From Sanguinoderma infundibulare (lineage: Eukaryota; Basidiomycota; Agaricomycetes; Polyporales; Polyporaceae), in contig JAVLRN010000011.1 in NCBI GenBank assembly GCA_032821775.1, positions 496,001 to 560,000 on the forward strand: 64,000 nt of DNA. Direction: 5' to 3'. Below, piece after piece: positions 1-12,381 of the stretch; position 1 is the stretch's first letter; each line of letters opens with the position of its first letter. Position numbers and translations under genes: made by a program. The notes beneath the pieces are model-generated. The model did not search any database, had not been told where the DNA came from, and saw nothing but the letters and a program-made list of their open reading frames with translations.

Positions 1-918
1 AGTGCTTATTCGACGGTAACTGTCTCAACGTCATCCTCACGAGGACGCTGCGGTGGCTTCCTTATAACCTAAGCCGTCGCCGCCCACCATGCCAACAACG
101 CCCTTCCAGTGACCCCCACATCCACATCACCTCTTTTCCCCGCCCACTCACCATGTCCTCGAAAGTCCCGCTCAAAGTTACACCTATTTAATTAGAGCTC
201 AAGTTCTCTACGATTACAGAGATCGATGAGGTCAGTCGGCTACGCAACCGTCGCGGCGGGGTCGACGTCACCGTCGTGCTCACATCTTCCTCGATCGACG
301 GCCTCACCGGTCGGTCCCCGGCCTTCGCAGTAACTACGACACAACGTCCCGCTCGCCTCATCGTACAGGTGGGAAAGGATGAACGGACGTGAGCGTGTAA
401 TTTTCGAGCAGGAATAGGGGTGGTGTCCCGAGAACCATCTGAGAGGGCATAGTCGTGGCAAGCGCGCGATGCCCGAAACAGGAAGTTCCCCGGCAGAACA
501 AACAGGCGCAAACAGCCTTGCGCTGGCGCGCGACCTGCAGTGTTTTTTTGCAAAGCACTGTAATCCAGCGCATAAATAAAGTGGCAACTGCGGTGAGGAT
601 CCGAAGTACGCGGCGGCGCATAGAGTGAATACTGAATCGCCGCGCCTTAGAATGTGAAAGCGGCGAACATCGCCTCTCCCACCGACAACCCCGTCACTGG
701 CCATTGTCTCGGTGTGGCGGGACGCGGCGGGACCCGCCCCGCCTAGGCGTCTCCTTTGTGGCACGCCCCATATATTGGCGTCCTGCGATCCTGCTCACCA
801 GCCTAACTCCCACTGTCACAACACTTACCTGCAACTTCCTCGTAAGTCCTCTCCAACACTCGCTGCAAGCATCATCCGCTCATACGATTGCCCCTAGATT
901 ACCGTGTCATCATCAATC
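1..918. other. Left edge and promoter region without a supported gene
   Basis: No open frame here shows fungal codon bias, splice continuity or a motif I recognise. The last 150 bases look like the promoter and leader of the gene starting at 919. There is an ATATAT stretch near 768, and a likely 5' UTR intron at about 842-897 (GTAAGT donor, CCCCTAG acceptor) just before the start codon. Confidence 0.5.
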
Positions 919-1481
919 ATGCTCGAGGTAGTCCGCACACAGGACGTCCCTAGCCCGCTAACTACTAGCTCGCCAGACGACTGGCTCGCCCGCGACCATG
1001 ACCTAGATCGCCCCGTATACCTTATCCTCCACCGGCCACGTACCTCCACCGAAACATACCGCTGGGGCATCACATGGACCGTGGGCGGCCTCGCGCGGAA
1101 CGAAGTCCCAGCGTGGCGGTTCATCCAGCTCGAGACGCTTGCTGACCCGTTCGACGCGGAGCTCGAGCAGCGTTACGTGTACTTGGGCGCGATCACCAAG
1201 ACCGTCGCGCCAGGTACGATAGACACGAGGCTGTATGATCTCGGTACGTTGAGTCTGGCGAAGCGCCAGGTGGTTGAGGAGGTCGCGAAGACGATCGCTG
1301 TCGACGCCGAGACCGACGCCTGCTATCCACGAGGGTGGGTCAAGGAGTTACTGAGGAGGCTCGTCATCGCGGGCGTGCTGTCCAAGAACAGCTGCGATGA
1401 CGTTGTGTCCAAGGCCTGGAGCGGTGAGTGGCTTCATACTACTGTGCCGTCCGTTGTCTGACAAGCTTGGTCGTAGCCTAA
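919..1481 (+). CDS. Small orphan protein, possible papain-like-fold basidiomycete family
   Basis: Unrecognised protein of about 169 residues, exons 919-1423 and 1477-1481. The ATG at 919 is the first real methionine; a longer frame only begins at a GTG. The unspliced reading ends at 1461 instead (180 residues). I favour the splice because GTGAGT, a CTGAC branch-like site and a TAG acceptor fit, leaving a two-base-plus-stop last exon. Visible layout: strand-rich N-terminal half (RPVYLILHRP, YRWGITWTV), then a helical tail reading CYPRGWVKELLRRLVIAGVL. The layout, with hydrophobic W-containing strands followed by a Cys/Trp helix and a last intron near the C-terminus, resembles the minus-strand gene at 23793-24413. 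By inference both belong to a small permuted-papain-like family, but no catalytic triad can be assigned. No signal peptide or membrane segment. Function unknown. Confidence 0.6.
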
Positions 1482-4400
1482 TCCCCCTTTGTGCGATGCT
1501 TTCCGAATCGCACTCTATTTTGCATACCTTATCACTTCCGTAATGTCCCGGTTGTCGAACTGTATCATACCTGCTGACGGAATGCATATACCCCCCTCGC
1601 TCCGCATTGCAAGCTAAGCTTCGCTCGTCACCCCGCCCCTGTGGTTCCCGTACGTATCGTACGATAAAGGACCCCCTATGTTGTGTGTGTGCAGGTGGGT
1701 AAAACCACAAATCCACTGTTCCAGAATCTTTTCACGCCAAGATTGACGCAATTCAGTCAGGTAAACCCTGACGTCCGACTTCGATGTTCGACTGATAAGA
1801 ATTTGCGACGCTTTTGGGTTGCTTCGCACACTACGCCTCTACGGCACGGGGAAGCGAACTATGTACGTCACGGCGTTGATATTCTAAGGGTGATCTGATT
1901 CCGCTGGTATTCTAGGATCTCGGTGTAAGTTGTGCCGTTATTTCTCGCCTTTTGTATTGCTGACTGAGCTGCGGTCGACTTTGCCAGACGATGTAGATGT
2001 CAAATCCGGTGCATCAATTCCTCTGAAGGAGACATCACACTACTAGTGCAAGGCAACAGCGTATGCCATCGCCGTCGCGTCAGCCTCCGGAAACCTTCTG
2101 TTAAAACGCGCGAGCTGCCATCGAAATGGATGCAGCTCCACTACACCTATCGTCCGCAATGCTTCCGACACGGCGGCTCCCGTACACGGATGCCCTCTTC
2201 CCGGATATGAAAGTTTGTCGGCCGTTTGGGAGGATCAGCAGGAAGCAGGGCGCCACTGCCGCCCGGTAGCCGTGTGGACACATACCTCTCCGGGTTCCTT
2301 CTGGCATCGTCCTTCTGACGAAATCTGCGGACGCGTGTCTCCGCGGGTCTCTCAGGCTATCTAACAGGCTTCCGATGAAAGCAATAGTAGGGCCGGCCGA
2401 GGACCTGGATGCGGAGGATCCACCTTTTCTTTCTTGGTCAGGCAGTCGAGCTATCGAATGTAAACACTTTTGCCCACCTACAATTTAAATGCCGGTTCAT
2501 GATACGAAAATGGATTGCATGACTTGACCGCAGAGTCCTTGAAGCTTGAAGTGCTTGTGACCCCTGCAATGGAATGCACCACTGCCCCACACGCGACGCG
2601 TCTTGGACACGTGATGGTGGCGTCGGCGTGGCCACGCCAGCGGCAAGCGAACGGGTTCAGCTGGTTGACCTCGTACCGCGACCAGTCGCCCGGTTTTCCC
2701 TCCACATCTGTCTGCCGATAGTCCACCCCATGTCTTCTTTACACTCTCTAATCCATGTTGCTCACCTGGTATTGCCGCGTGGACGGCGAAATTGCTGGCT
2801 GCGGCTTTTCAGCTGCCCGAATGGGTTCTCGCCACGTTTGATAGGTCATGATCTCCCTGCCAAAACACACGGAGATGTCGAGGAAGAGGGTTCAGGCTGA
2901 GTATTAGATAATGCTTCTTACCATTCGGTGAGTAAAACACCCCATAACATGTTCTCAGTAACCTAACAGCTTCCGGCTGTTACCCACGTTCCTGTAGGTG
3001 CAAGTAGGATCCCTCCTAGTTTCGGTATCGGTTGGAGGAGCCTCCGTTGCGCAACATGAGTCCATCTCCCGATCGTGTAGGGAAGCCGCTGCGCATGTAA
3101 AACGGTAAGCCTTGTAAAGCGCATTTCGCCTCCTTGACCATCGCACTCCTGTGACGCCTTCCCTGCGCGACGCCGAGACATCCGTGTTCTTTTCGAACAC
3201 GTTGCACAAACTTGTACCCTTATGCTGTAAGCACCCTCTTACTATCCCCGCCCACCGCTGCGGTCTCTACAAACACGTAACACTTACCGATATTAACTCT
3301 TATCACCCATAGGCCTCGATAGACCCCAATCAAGTCTACTACCAGCGCATGGTCCTCGACGGCGTTCTGACCAAAATAGGATCAACTTCGAGGCCTCCCT
3401 GCTCGACCACACGAGGAGCGCCCCTTGGGAATGAACCAAGGGCATACGACCATCAAGTTCCGTCCACCATCGAGGCATCTCGCGAGCATCGTTCTGGCCG
3501 TTTTAGAGCTTCGCTCGCGTACCTGCAGCATTCACGCCCGTCGCACATTTTCAAGTTTACATCCGGCGTCCTTCTCCCGCCTGGTTCTCGTCACATCCTA
3601 TCGTGGACGATCACCGTTATCACTTTCCTCATCGGTCTCCCTCGGGCTTTCGCTCACTAATCGCCATTGGCTTGCCTTCGCCATAGATCTCGGCACCGGG
3701 CTCCTCCCACGCACGCCTTCAGCGGTTCACACTTTCTATTTTCCACCGAGGGTCCGCCCAAGCTAGGCGGACACGACTGCTGCAGCCCACTGTTTGGGCG
3801 ATTCCCAGGGTTTCTGATACTGAACACGCCCGAGCTTGCTTCGGCGACTCCTCCATTTACCGCTTAAGTCTCCAATCCCACTCGTCCATGTAGCGACATT
3901 GACGCTACACCACACAGACACCGCTTTCTATACGACCAGGAGACAGCTGTCGCTCGTCGTCCGCGGACACGTTCCTGTCGTACGATAAGTGCAGCGTGCA
4001 CTTCAAGTTACCGGCGCCCTCGTCTTCGCAGCAAAATCCCACCCTACCGCCGCTCGACCTATCCTTGGCTTGCGAAGAGGCGATTCGCTTACGCCATGTT
4101 CATTTCCGCCTTACCGGATCCTTCCTGCTCCTCCGAGCACACTCCTCGCGCCTGCAGGGCCCTGAATCCTCATCAGGCGTCGATAACCTTCCGCACACTC
4201 CGCCCGGCCACCTTCAGCGCGCCTGCCACTGATTCCTGCGCATCCCGTCACCACGCGCGCCATCTCGCTGGGTGCCTTTCGTTCTCTATGGTCGCTCAAG
4301 GCGTTGACGGTTCACGCGCATTCCTACCCTCTTTCTGTTTTCTGAGCCTATCCATCGTGGTATCTCGGCGTCGAACGTACTCCCTGCTCCACTTCGCTCG

Positions 4401-7400
4401 CCTTCTATGCTCTCCTCTTGGGAATGTGGCCTGGTCCCATAGCCTCGAGCAGTGCAAAGTTACAAGCTCCTTCCGTCCCCGTACCTCCAACCCTTCACGC
4501 GGGATCTTCTGTGACAGAATCCTCCGCCGGCCCCAGCGGAGCGCGGGTCCGCAGCCAGCCTGCAGACCGGCATCCGGAACCAGGGTCCGAACTGGAGCCG
4601 GCCAGGGAATCCGACCTTTGCAGTCTCGCGCGTTCGAATAGCGCGGCAGGTACGTACCTCTGCGCTGACTCGTTCACTCCGCTATCATTCCACGTGCATT
4701 ACACTGCGACATCGGACAGTCCCCCTTCCCATTTCCCTTTCTTCCCCAGCCACAAGCTGCCCCGCCGTAGCTTGGGCTGGCTTGGAACCTGCGAATCGTG
4801 CGAGCAGCTCCCGATCCTCTCGCACGCTCGTTCGCCGAGGCGCGCGCTTGGAGTCGCCCTAAAGCCGCCCATTGTGTCCTAGATGCAACTTTATCTGCAT
4901 CTGACAAGCGTCATAGATGTCGTAGTTTGCAATTATGGACCTCAGCGCCTTTGCCTTTGCCGCCTTTCCCATGTTTTCCGTGTCGGGCTCTTCGCTGCTC
5001 CCCGTCTGTCCACAGCTCTCTCGTAAGCCTGGACGGCGCGGTTCGGTGTCAGACTGGAGACCGGGAGGGGGAGGGTGGGTAAGCTTCAACTTGGCTGCCG
5101 CTTAGGGCCTTCGTTACGCCGGCAGCTGGCTTCGCCCTTCTGACGGGCACCTCTTGGACGGACGGCACGGGCGCCCGAACACGCTTCTCTGGCACTCCCT
5201 TACGTCGTGGCGGCCCACCGCAGGTCCGCAGAGGCCCGCAGGCGACGGGGGCCTGTGTGGGAGGCGATGGCCATAACCGGCGGCGAACAGCCAGAGCCAC
5301 ACCGTGCGAGCGCCGCCGTCGGCTTCGGGAAACGTCATACGAACAGAACCGGGGAGAGGAACGCACGCGAACGCGGAGGCCAACGTTGTGGAGTTGTCAA
5401 GGCGCGATTGCGGCCCCTCAGGACGCGTTCGACACCACCCGGCGCGCCTCGTCGTGCGTCAAGGACGCTCCATTGGCCGTGGCGGTTCTTGCGTCTGCGT
5501 CCGCGTCCGTGGCATCTGGAATCCGGAAGCTGGACGGACGTTCGACGCGGCCGTCCGTCTTGGCCGCTCTGCGTCCGGCGCAGGGGTGGTGGGGGAAGGG
5601 ATCTGTGGTTCTGAGACACCGCATGGGCGAGTGCTGGCGCCCATTTCAGCTGGCGGCCTGCTTAGCTCCCTTGGTTCAATTTCCCCATCCATCCCTCTGT
5701 GCGTCTGTCAGAACGTGCGTCAGAGTCACGTCACGCCGGCGGGCACGACTTCTCCGTTTCCGTTACCTTCGTGGCGGGCCTCTAGCTAGCCTCGTGCAGC
5801 GCAGCTCCCCGTCACCGGCCGTCTCTCTCTGCGTAGCCGTGTGGCCGAGAAGGGCGAGGGGGGCGAGGGGGCCTAGGGCGCGCAGTGCGAGCGAGTCCGG
5901 CCGCGTATGTAAGGCAGCATGGTGAACTGGGGCTGGGGCCTGAACTTGAAACCCGAGGATTTCAATGTAGTGCCGCTGTAGCCGAGGTCGCGGTGGTCAG
6001 CCACTTGCGGCTCTGAGCATCTTGCACGCACAACTTCGATCATCACGGGCAACTTTACTTTTTACTTTGCTGCAGACGACCGCGGTGTGCATGCGCGATG
6101 GACGGTGCCGTAAGCCTCACGCTTCGATCACGCTCCTTGGTGAAGCTTGAAGTTTGTGGCCCGTGGTTCGTGGTTCTCGGATCGTGACGCGCGGGTTCAT
6201 GGCCCCCCCTGCCCAATCTCGGCCTCGGCCTCCTCCTTCGCCGCACCCGCGCGCTCGTGTTCCAGCTCATCTGGGACGGGGGGGCATCGATCACGATCAT
6301 GGACGTGTGGCACGGGTCGTAGAGCGAGCTCGCGAAAGCTTGAAGATCCGGCCTGCTGTGGGGCGGTGCTCGTGCGTACACTGAATTGACCTTGGAGAGT
6401 GCGATTTCGGGGAGCTCGATCGCGCATACGTAGCACGCCACTGTGCTCAGATGCGCGGGGATCGAGTCGGCGGATGACATGGGGAAGCAGAGGACGGTGT
6501 GGGGTAGAAGGCGGCCCCCGGCCACCACCCTTAAGCCACGCCTGGCTGAGTTCCGGTGATTCTACCGCAGCGGTGGCTGCGGTCCCATACAGTACACGCG
6601 AGCACTCCAGACGTCAGCGAAGGGAGGGGAAGGGGCTCCGCCTCGTCCTCTGGGACTCCGCGGACGGCGTTGGCACGGGCAAGTGCATCTCCCCATCGAG
6701 GGCGAGGAAGGGTGTCTGTGCCACTGCCAAGAGATGCCAGGCGTGGGGCGATCGAGCGTGTCGCTGACTGCAGTTCGTTTGCCCAGGTCTCAGCTGCCGT
6801 GATCAGTTGGAGATGATGGTGATGGGACCAGGGGAGAGGACGCGAGTCCGCGCGACCCACAGCGGGCATTCGGATTTCAAACCTGTCAAAACTCAGCCAG
6901 CAGGCGAGCCACCACGCACTACTCGCTCTCTGCTCTGGCCGAGATGAATGAAGATTTGGAAATCGATCAGGGTGCGACTCTCTGAGTCGCGACTGACGCA
7001 GGGCAAGGACGACACTCGACCTGGGGTGGCGGTGACTTGCAACCACAAGTCGTGGTGTCCGGGGCACTGGACGAGTAAATTGTCGATTGCCGGAGAACAC
7101 TGAGCAGAGAAGGAAAGACGGGAGACGGGAGGCGGAGGGTTCCCGGATTGGCTCGCGACTCATTCGCGGGTAGGTCGCTTGGCCGGTAACGGCAATGGCG
7201 CACACTCAATACGCCGACGGACCCACGGTGCTCGTTAGTACGTACAATCTGCGTACAAAGGATGCTGCTCCCCTTATTGTCCCTCTGTCCGTAGCCACCG
7301 CCGTACGTACAGCGCGTACGATGTGCATTGATATACAGGATGTGTCCAGCGGGAGCTCCGACTCGGCCTTGGAGTTGGAACCGGCGCGTTCTCCCAACCA

Positions 7401-9958
7401 GCGGTCGAACGCTGCCGCCGTGCATTGTGAGTTTTCGATTCGTGCTTCCAAGCCGCCGCCAACCAGCCGTGATCCAAGCAAAGGTACGGCGCAGAAGCGT
7501 TCTTGTCTTGTGTGTTGCGAATCGACGCTTAGGACTCGATTTTTTGCGCCTGTAGTGCGAGAGCAGACGCAGGATGAAAGGCCTTGATTAATCTGATTTT
7601 TTTTTAAATCAGAACAACGATCCGGAGTGGATGTCGATGTCGATGTGCGCGCATCGCAGTGATCTCAATCATCATTCGCCCCCGCCGCCGTGGCCCGTCA
7701 GTCCCAACGGTCCAGGATTGCCGTAATAAAACACAAGTCCGAGTCGGGCTCGAGGCAGGCCGGACTTTACCATCTTTTAAATTCGCTGCAGAGCATGTGC
7801 GCAAGCCCAGCGGTAAGGATGCCGACTTGTCCTTATCCTCATTGCATATTCACCGAGAGCTGAGTGCTACTAGCAAATGCGAACATACATATCGCCCTCC
7901 GTACGCGTGATCAGCTACGGTCATCGCCGACTTGGACGTGACTCCGACTTCGACCCGCGGATGGAAGGATGGCGGATGGCACGCTGCACGCCACTGAGAC
8001 TGGCACTGCACCCGTGCGCATACACGGGTGTGGCGGGCTTGCACGTACCTGCAGGCACTCTCGAGACGGCTGCTGGGGCCTCGGTCGCGACATACTCTGA
8101 AAGTTAAAAGACCGAGGCCGGCACGCGACCAAGTGAGACCACGGCCTCTTGGGCACGGGGCCACTGCTCCCCACAGCGCCGCGCTCGTGGCCGGAGTTCC
8201 CCAAATGCTCATGCTTATGAAAAAGCGGGAGATGGCCTCGAGAAGAGACAGCGTGCTCTTCTGGTCCAAGGCCGTAACACAGTCTCCACAGTCAAGTCGA
8301 GTCTTCCATCGCACCGTCAGTCGCGGGAGAGAGAGAGCGCGAGCGCGGGAGGGCTTACTGTATGTACACACCCATACAGTATTTGGGAACTCGAAGCCCG
8401 CGCCGATCCGACTCGCGTGCGCGTGCGCCGACAGGCATCGTCCTGACCGCACGTCAGTCGGCCTCCACACTTACGGCGGGTGCGGACCAGGCGACGGGCA
8501 CGATCTCATTTGGGGGGCCGTTTCATTCATTCATTCATTCATTCATTTTGCGTTTAATCAGAGTGTCGTCCGCACCGCCGCTCCTCCTCCCTGGACCGGC
8601 CACCAACAGCCAATTGCGACGCGCTTTCACAGAAGCGTATTTCGCGATGACGAAGAAGCATACCGCTTTCTGCAACGAGGTGTGTGCGGTGGGTGTCATG
8701 GCGCCCGGTATGTCATCTGAGCATGCCGCCAGCCTGTGTGTGAACCTGAGAACCTTGGTCAGGTCCAAGCACACCGGCGTACATAGCTTACCAGCGCACC
8801 AACTCCGAGATCGCTGTGGACAAAGCAAGCTAAGCCAATCGATTGTGGGAGAAAACGTCCGTGTAACTACCTATACACATAATTTACCGCCATCGTACTT
8901 ACTCAACGGATCTCTTGTACTCGTAAGTAAACGAATCATATTATGTAGATCTCGACGGCTCGGAAAGCGAACGGATGACATGGGATATACCTGCCAATTA
9001 ATTGTACGCGTATCTTTTTGAGCTCATCTGCAGAGAGTCTCTTCTCGACGACGAACGCGCGCGCCGATGGTATGGCAAACTAATGTACACGCGGGCACGT
9101 CCTCCGCGGCGCACCAGCAGAGCGGCAGGTGCGAATAGTACGAATACGGGTGCAAATATGCGCGATCGGGTTTGGGGATCAATAGGTGCAGGTGATCGCG
9201 AGACACGAGCGGGAGGGAAACGCAAGGATGATGGGAAGTGCAAGACGGTCAGTAGATACTAGCAGCAGGAGTGACAGAGGAAGCGATGAAAAATGAGACA
9301 GAGGACGAGATGGAGACGGAACGGGTAATACTGATACATCGAAGGACATCCTACACGGGCGGACGGGTGTTGGTCGTTCAATCGTCGAAGGCGCGAGCGT
9401 GCGTGGGTAGCAAATAGAGAGGGAATATGAGAGGGCGAGCAAGCGAGGCGGAGATGAAAGAGATGAGGCGAGCAACGAGAGGGACGGCAGGTGGGAGGTG
9501 AAGCGATGGGGCCACGAGATGAGAGATGAATGAAGATGAGGTGGTGCACGCAAGACATGGACATGGACGTGGCATGACATGGGGGGAATCGTGAGAATGG
9601 AATATGCGGCATGCAGCAGGAGCCAGAGCCGATAGACAGGACCCGATTAGGCGGACACGGCGTAAACGAGACGCAGACGCGGGGGGTGGAGGGCGCAGGA
9701 CGAGACGATACAACGAGGGCGAACGGGAGTCTTGAATGGCAAACATGAACATAGAACGATGTGGATCATGTGCTTCGGAGCGGCACGGGCACGGGCATGG
9801 GCATCGACCAGGACCAGAAAGCAGCCGCGACCGAATGTTTTGCGGGAACGCCGAGACGGCGACATGGAAGGGGGGATGGCGATACCCGGGAAAGAGGCGA
9901 GGAGGAGGTGGGCTGACGGGTACAAGGTCGGCGCCCGACCCACCGCCGGCTCGGAAGC
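1482..9958. other. About 8.5 kb gene-poor region downstream of the bHLH gene
   Basis: I see no gene I can support. The open frames are Arg/Pro/Ser-rich, overlap on both strands and show no motif or spliced continuation. Content: long pyrimidine-rich stretches on the plus strand at about 3,240-3,870 and 4,020-5,030; a T-rich hairpin at 7592-7613 (8-bp arms TCTGATTT/AAATCAGA); an 8-bp inverted repeat ACTGTATG/CATACAGT at about 8355-8379; and an ATTC microsatellite at about 8522-8547. The part next to 9958 should hold the 3' UTR of the bHLH gene. A lineage-specific or non-coding transcript cannot be excluded. Confidence 0.5.
8522..8547. repeat. (ATTC)n microsatellite
   Basis: Six consecutive ATTC units lie in non-coding sequence. 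It is a simple tetranucleotide tract with no sign of function. Confidence 0.9.
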
Positions 9959-12381
9959 TCATGAGACCTCCATCGTGTCCCCGCGATCGCTCTCCTTCTT
10001 CACCTTGACCCCTGCGCCCACACTGACGCTCTTCCCCTTCCTCCCCACGCGCTTGCCGACTGGCCTGCCGTCACGCCCCTTACGGCCGCGCTCGATCTCC
10101 ATGTCCTCATCGCCATCATCCTCCCCGTCGTCCACATCGTCAGCATCGTCGTCGATGTCATCGTCCATGCTGCTTCCTGGCGAAACACCGGTGCCGGTCG
10201 ACGGGCGCTCCATCTCCTGCTCGTCTTGGTCCATCTCCTCGACGCTGGGCAGGTCCCCCGAGAAGCCGTAAGCTTTCCGGACGCTCCCGCGCCGTGCCCG
10301 GCCGTTGACCTGCGTCGCACAGTTCGTATTCACGTTCGCATCGCCGTTGACGGTCCCGTTGGGAAGCCCAAACCCAACCTCGTCGTGGAGCTTCATCTCA
10401 CCGTCGTCGCCGTTGACGGATAGGGAATCTGGCACATCGCCGCTACGGAACGCCTGCAACTGCTGCTCGAGGTCACGGTTCCTGTTCGCCTGAGCGCTCA
10501 CGAGCTGCTGGAGGTAGCGGATGTACTCGACGCTCTTACGGAGGATCATGCCCTTGTTGGCCTTGACGATGTTGGCGCCTTCCGAGGCCGGGCCGCCGTT
10601 GGCTGCGCTCGCACCGGTGGTAGTAGTCGGCGTCGGGGTAGGGTTGGTAGGATCTTCGGGCTCAGCGCTGCCAGATCCCTCTTTTTTGTCCGACGGGCTG
10701 TTGATCGTGACGCCGAAGAGGAGATCTTCGCCGGAAGCCGCGGAGAGGGAAGCAGGGAGCGTTATGGTCGCTATTCCCGGGGGCGCGGTCAGTCCTGAGA
10801 CGGACACGCGAGAATGGTGGGGTGGAAGTGGCGCTTACCGTTGGGGTCAAGCAGGCACTCTGGAATGAGGGTGGCGAGTTCAGAGATCTTCTCGTTGATG
10901 TTGTCCCTCCGCCGACGCTCGACGGCGTTGTGGGATTCGCGTCTCCGGCGCCGCTTCTCGTTAGCAATCAACGCTCTATATTCCCGCCATACGTCATTGC
11001 AAGAAGCGCGATGATCGACAGGTTTATAAGAGGAGAAAGTGACGTAGGGATGAGCACGCGAGTGTGGTGGTAAACGAAGCAAACGCACTGTTTCGCAGCC
11101 AGGTCGTCTGGAGGGGTCTCGGCGCCCTTCTGCATGCCCACCATGCCCATTCCGGGGACGTTGACCTCCTTGGGACTCACGCCCAAGCCCACGCTACCGA
11201 TGCTGGTTCCGCCATTGAAAGCAGTGAAGCCTAAACGAGCGCATGCATTCAACGGGAGCGCTACATGCAGTGTTTACGCGAAACGCACCATGGACACTCT
11301 CGGGCGTAGGGAGGCCAAACTCATTACCTTGGCCGCCTGGCATGAACCAGCCATTGGTATGGAGGCTCAGCGGGCTGGCGGGACCCCGGCCAGCGCCGTT
11401 TGGACCGCTGGGGATGACGAGGGGCTGTGTGTGGCCGCGGTGCATTGGGGGTGGCGATACGCTCGAGACGCTGTTTCGCTTCGCGCGGGTGCGACGGGCC
11501 GGGCCGCCGTTGGTGCTGGGGGGGTTTGCGGGGTCCAGGGCGGAGGCAGGCGCGCGGGAACGCGATCGGCTCCTGGAGAACTCTGCGCCGGCGCCGTTGG
11601 CGGAGACAGGCGATGGGGTTTGGCGTTGGCCGTTGGGCTGGCCATTGGGTATGTGGAAGTCGGAGGGGGCTGTCAGATTGGAGAAGGAAGAGATACCCGA
11701 GAGATTAGACATGTGTGAAGAGAAGGAAGATGGCTCGGCGGCCGAGAACGGGTTGTTGCCGGTGGTTGTGACCGGCGAGGACGGGGTGTTGGATGGTGGC
11801 TCGTAGCGCATGGAGGAGCCGATGGCAGGAACGGTCGAGTTGAAATGAGAGTGGGCGGTGAATTCATGGAGAGGATGTGCGCTGTGAGATCCGTGAACAT
11901 TGTTCGAGTGGAGGGACGAGGAGGGCGGGAGCGAGAAGGACGGATTCTGATGGTTGAAGTGGTTATGATGCGATGATTGGTGATGGGATGTGGGGGCGGA
12001 GATGTCAAAGATGTTATGAGTGTGGTGGGATCGGTAATCGTCGTACGCGCCGGGTGACTGGGTAGAGCGTTCGTGTGAAGAGTTGTGGGGATGGGCTTGT
12101 GTGGGCGAGGTCGCGATGAGCGAGGCCAGCTCGTCAGTGGAGAAATCCATGTTGCTGTTCGAGTGGTCGCTACTGTGCGAGGGGAACTTGCGAAACGAGT
12201 CTGGGACGGAGAAAAGTGGGGGGACAAAGAGCGTGTCGTACTGGCCAGAGTTGCTGCTGGAGCCCTGGTTGCCGGCGGACGGAGACGGGGGGCTGTTGGA
12301 GGGAGGCGGGGACGGGAGATGGAAGCCCTCTGTGCGGGAGAGGACCTGAGGCTTGTAGGACGGGTAGAAGGCAGAGCTCAT
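9959..12381 (-). CDS. bHLH transcription factor, Rtg3/MITF-like, with an enlarged loop
   Basis: Predicted 735-residue nuclear DNA-binding protein. Exons on the minus strand: 12381-11289, 11230-11089, 10975-10839 and 10794-9959; all three introns are GT-AG and keep frame. Residues 1-360 are Ser/His/Asn/Pro-rich, low-complexity and probably activating. The basic region and helix 1 (about residues 415-457) include ESHNAVERRRRDNINEKISE, whose H..E..R pattern predicts E-box (CANNTG) binding. Helix 2 comes only at about residues 540-560 (KGMILRKSVEYIRYLQQL), followed by a short leucine-zipper-like stretch. The ~80-residue Gly/Pro/Thr-rich loop between the helices is far longer than usual, and an intron falls at its start. 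The tail has an Asp/Glu-rich run, then basic patches. Helix 2 resembles yeast Rtg3 and animal MITF/TFE, so homodimer or heterodimer binding is expected. Targets cannot be told from sequence. Large gene-free tracts flank the gene on both sides. Confidence 0.9.
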
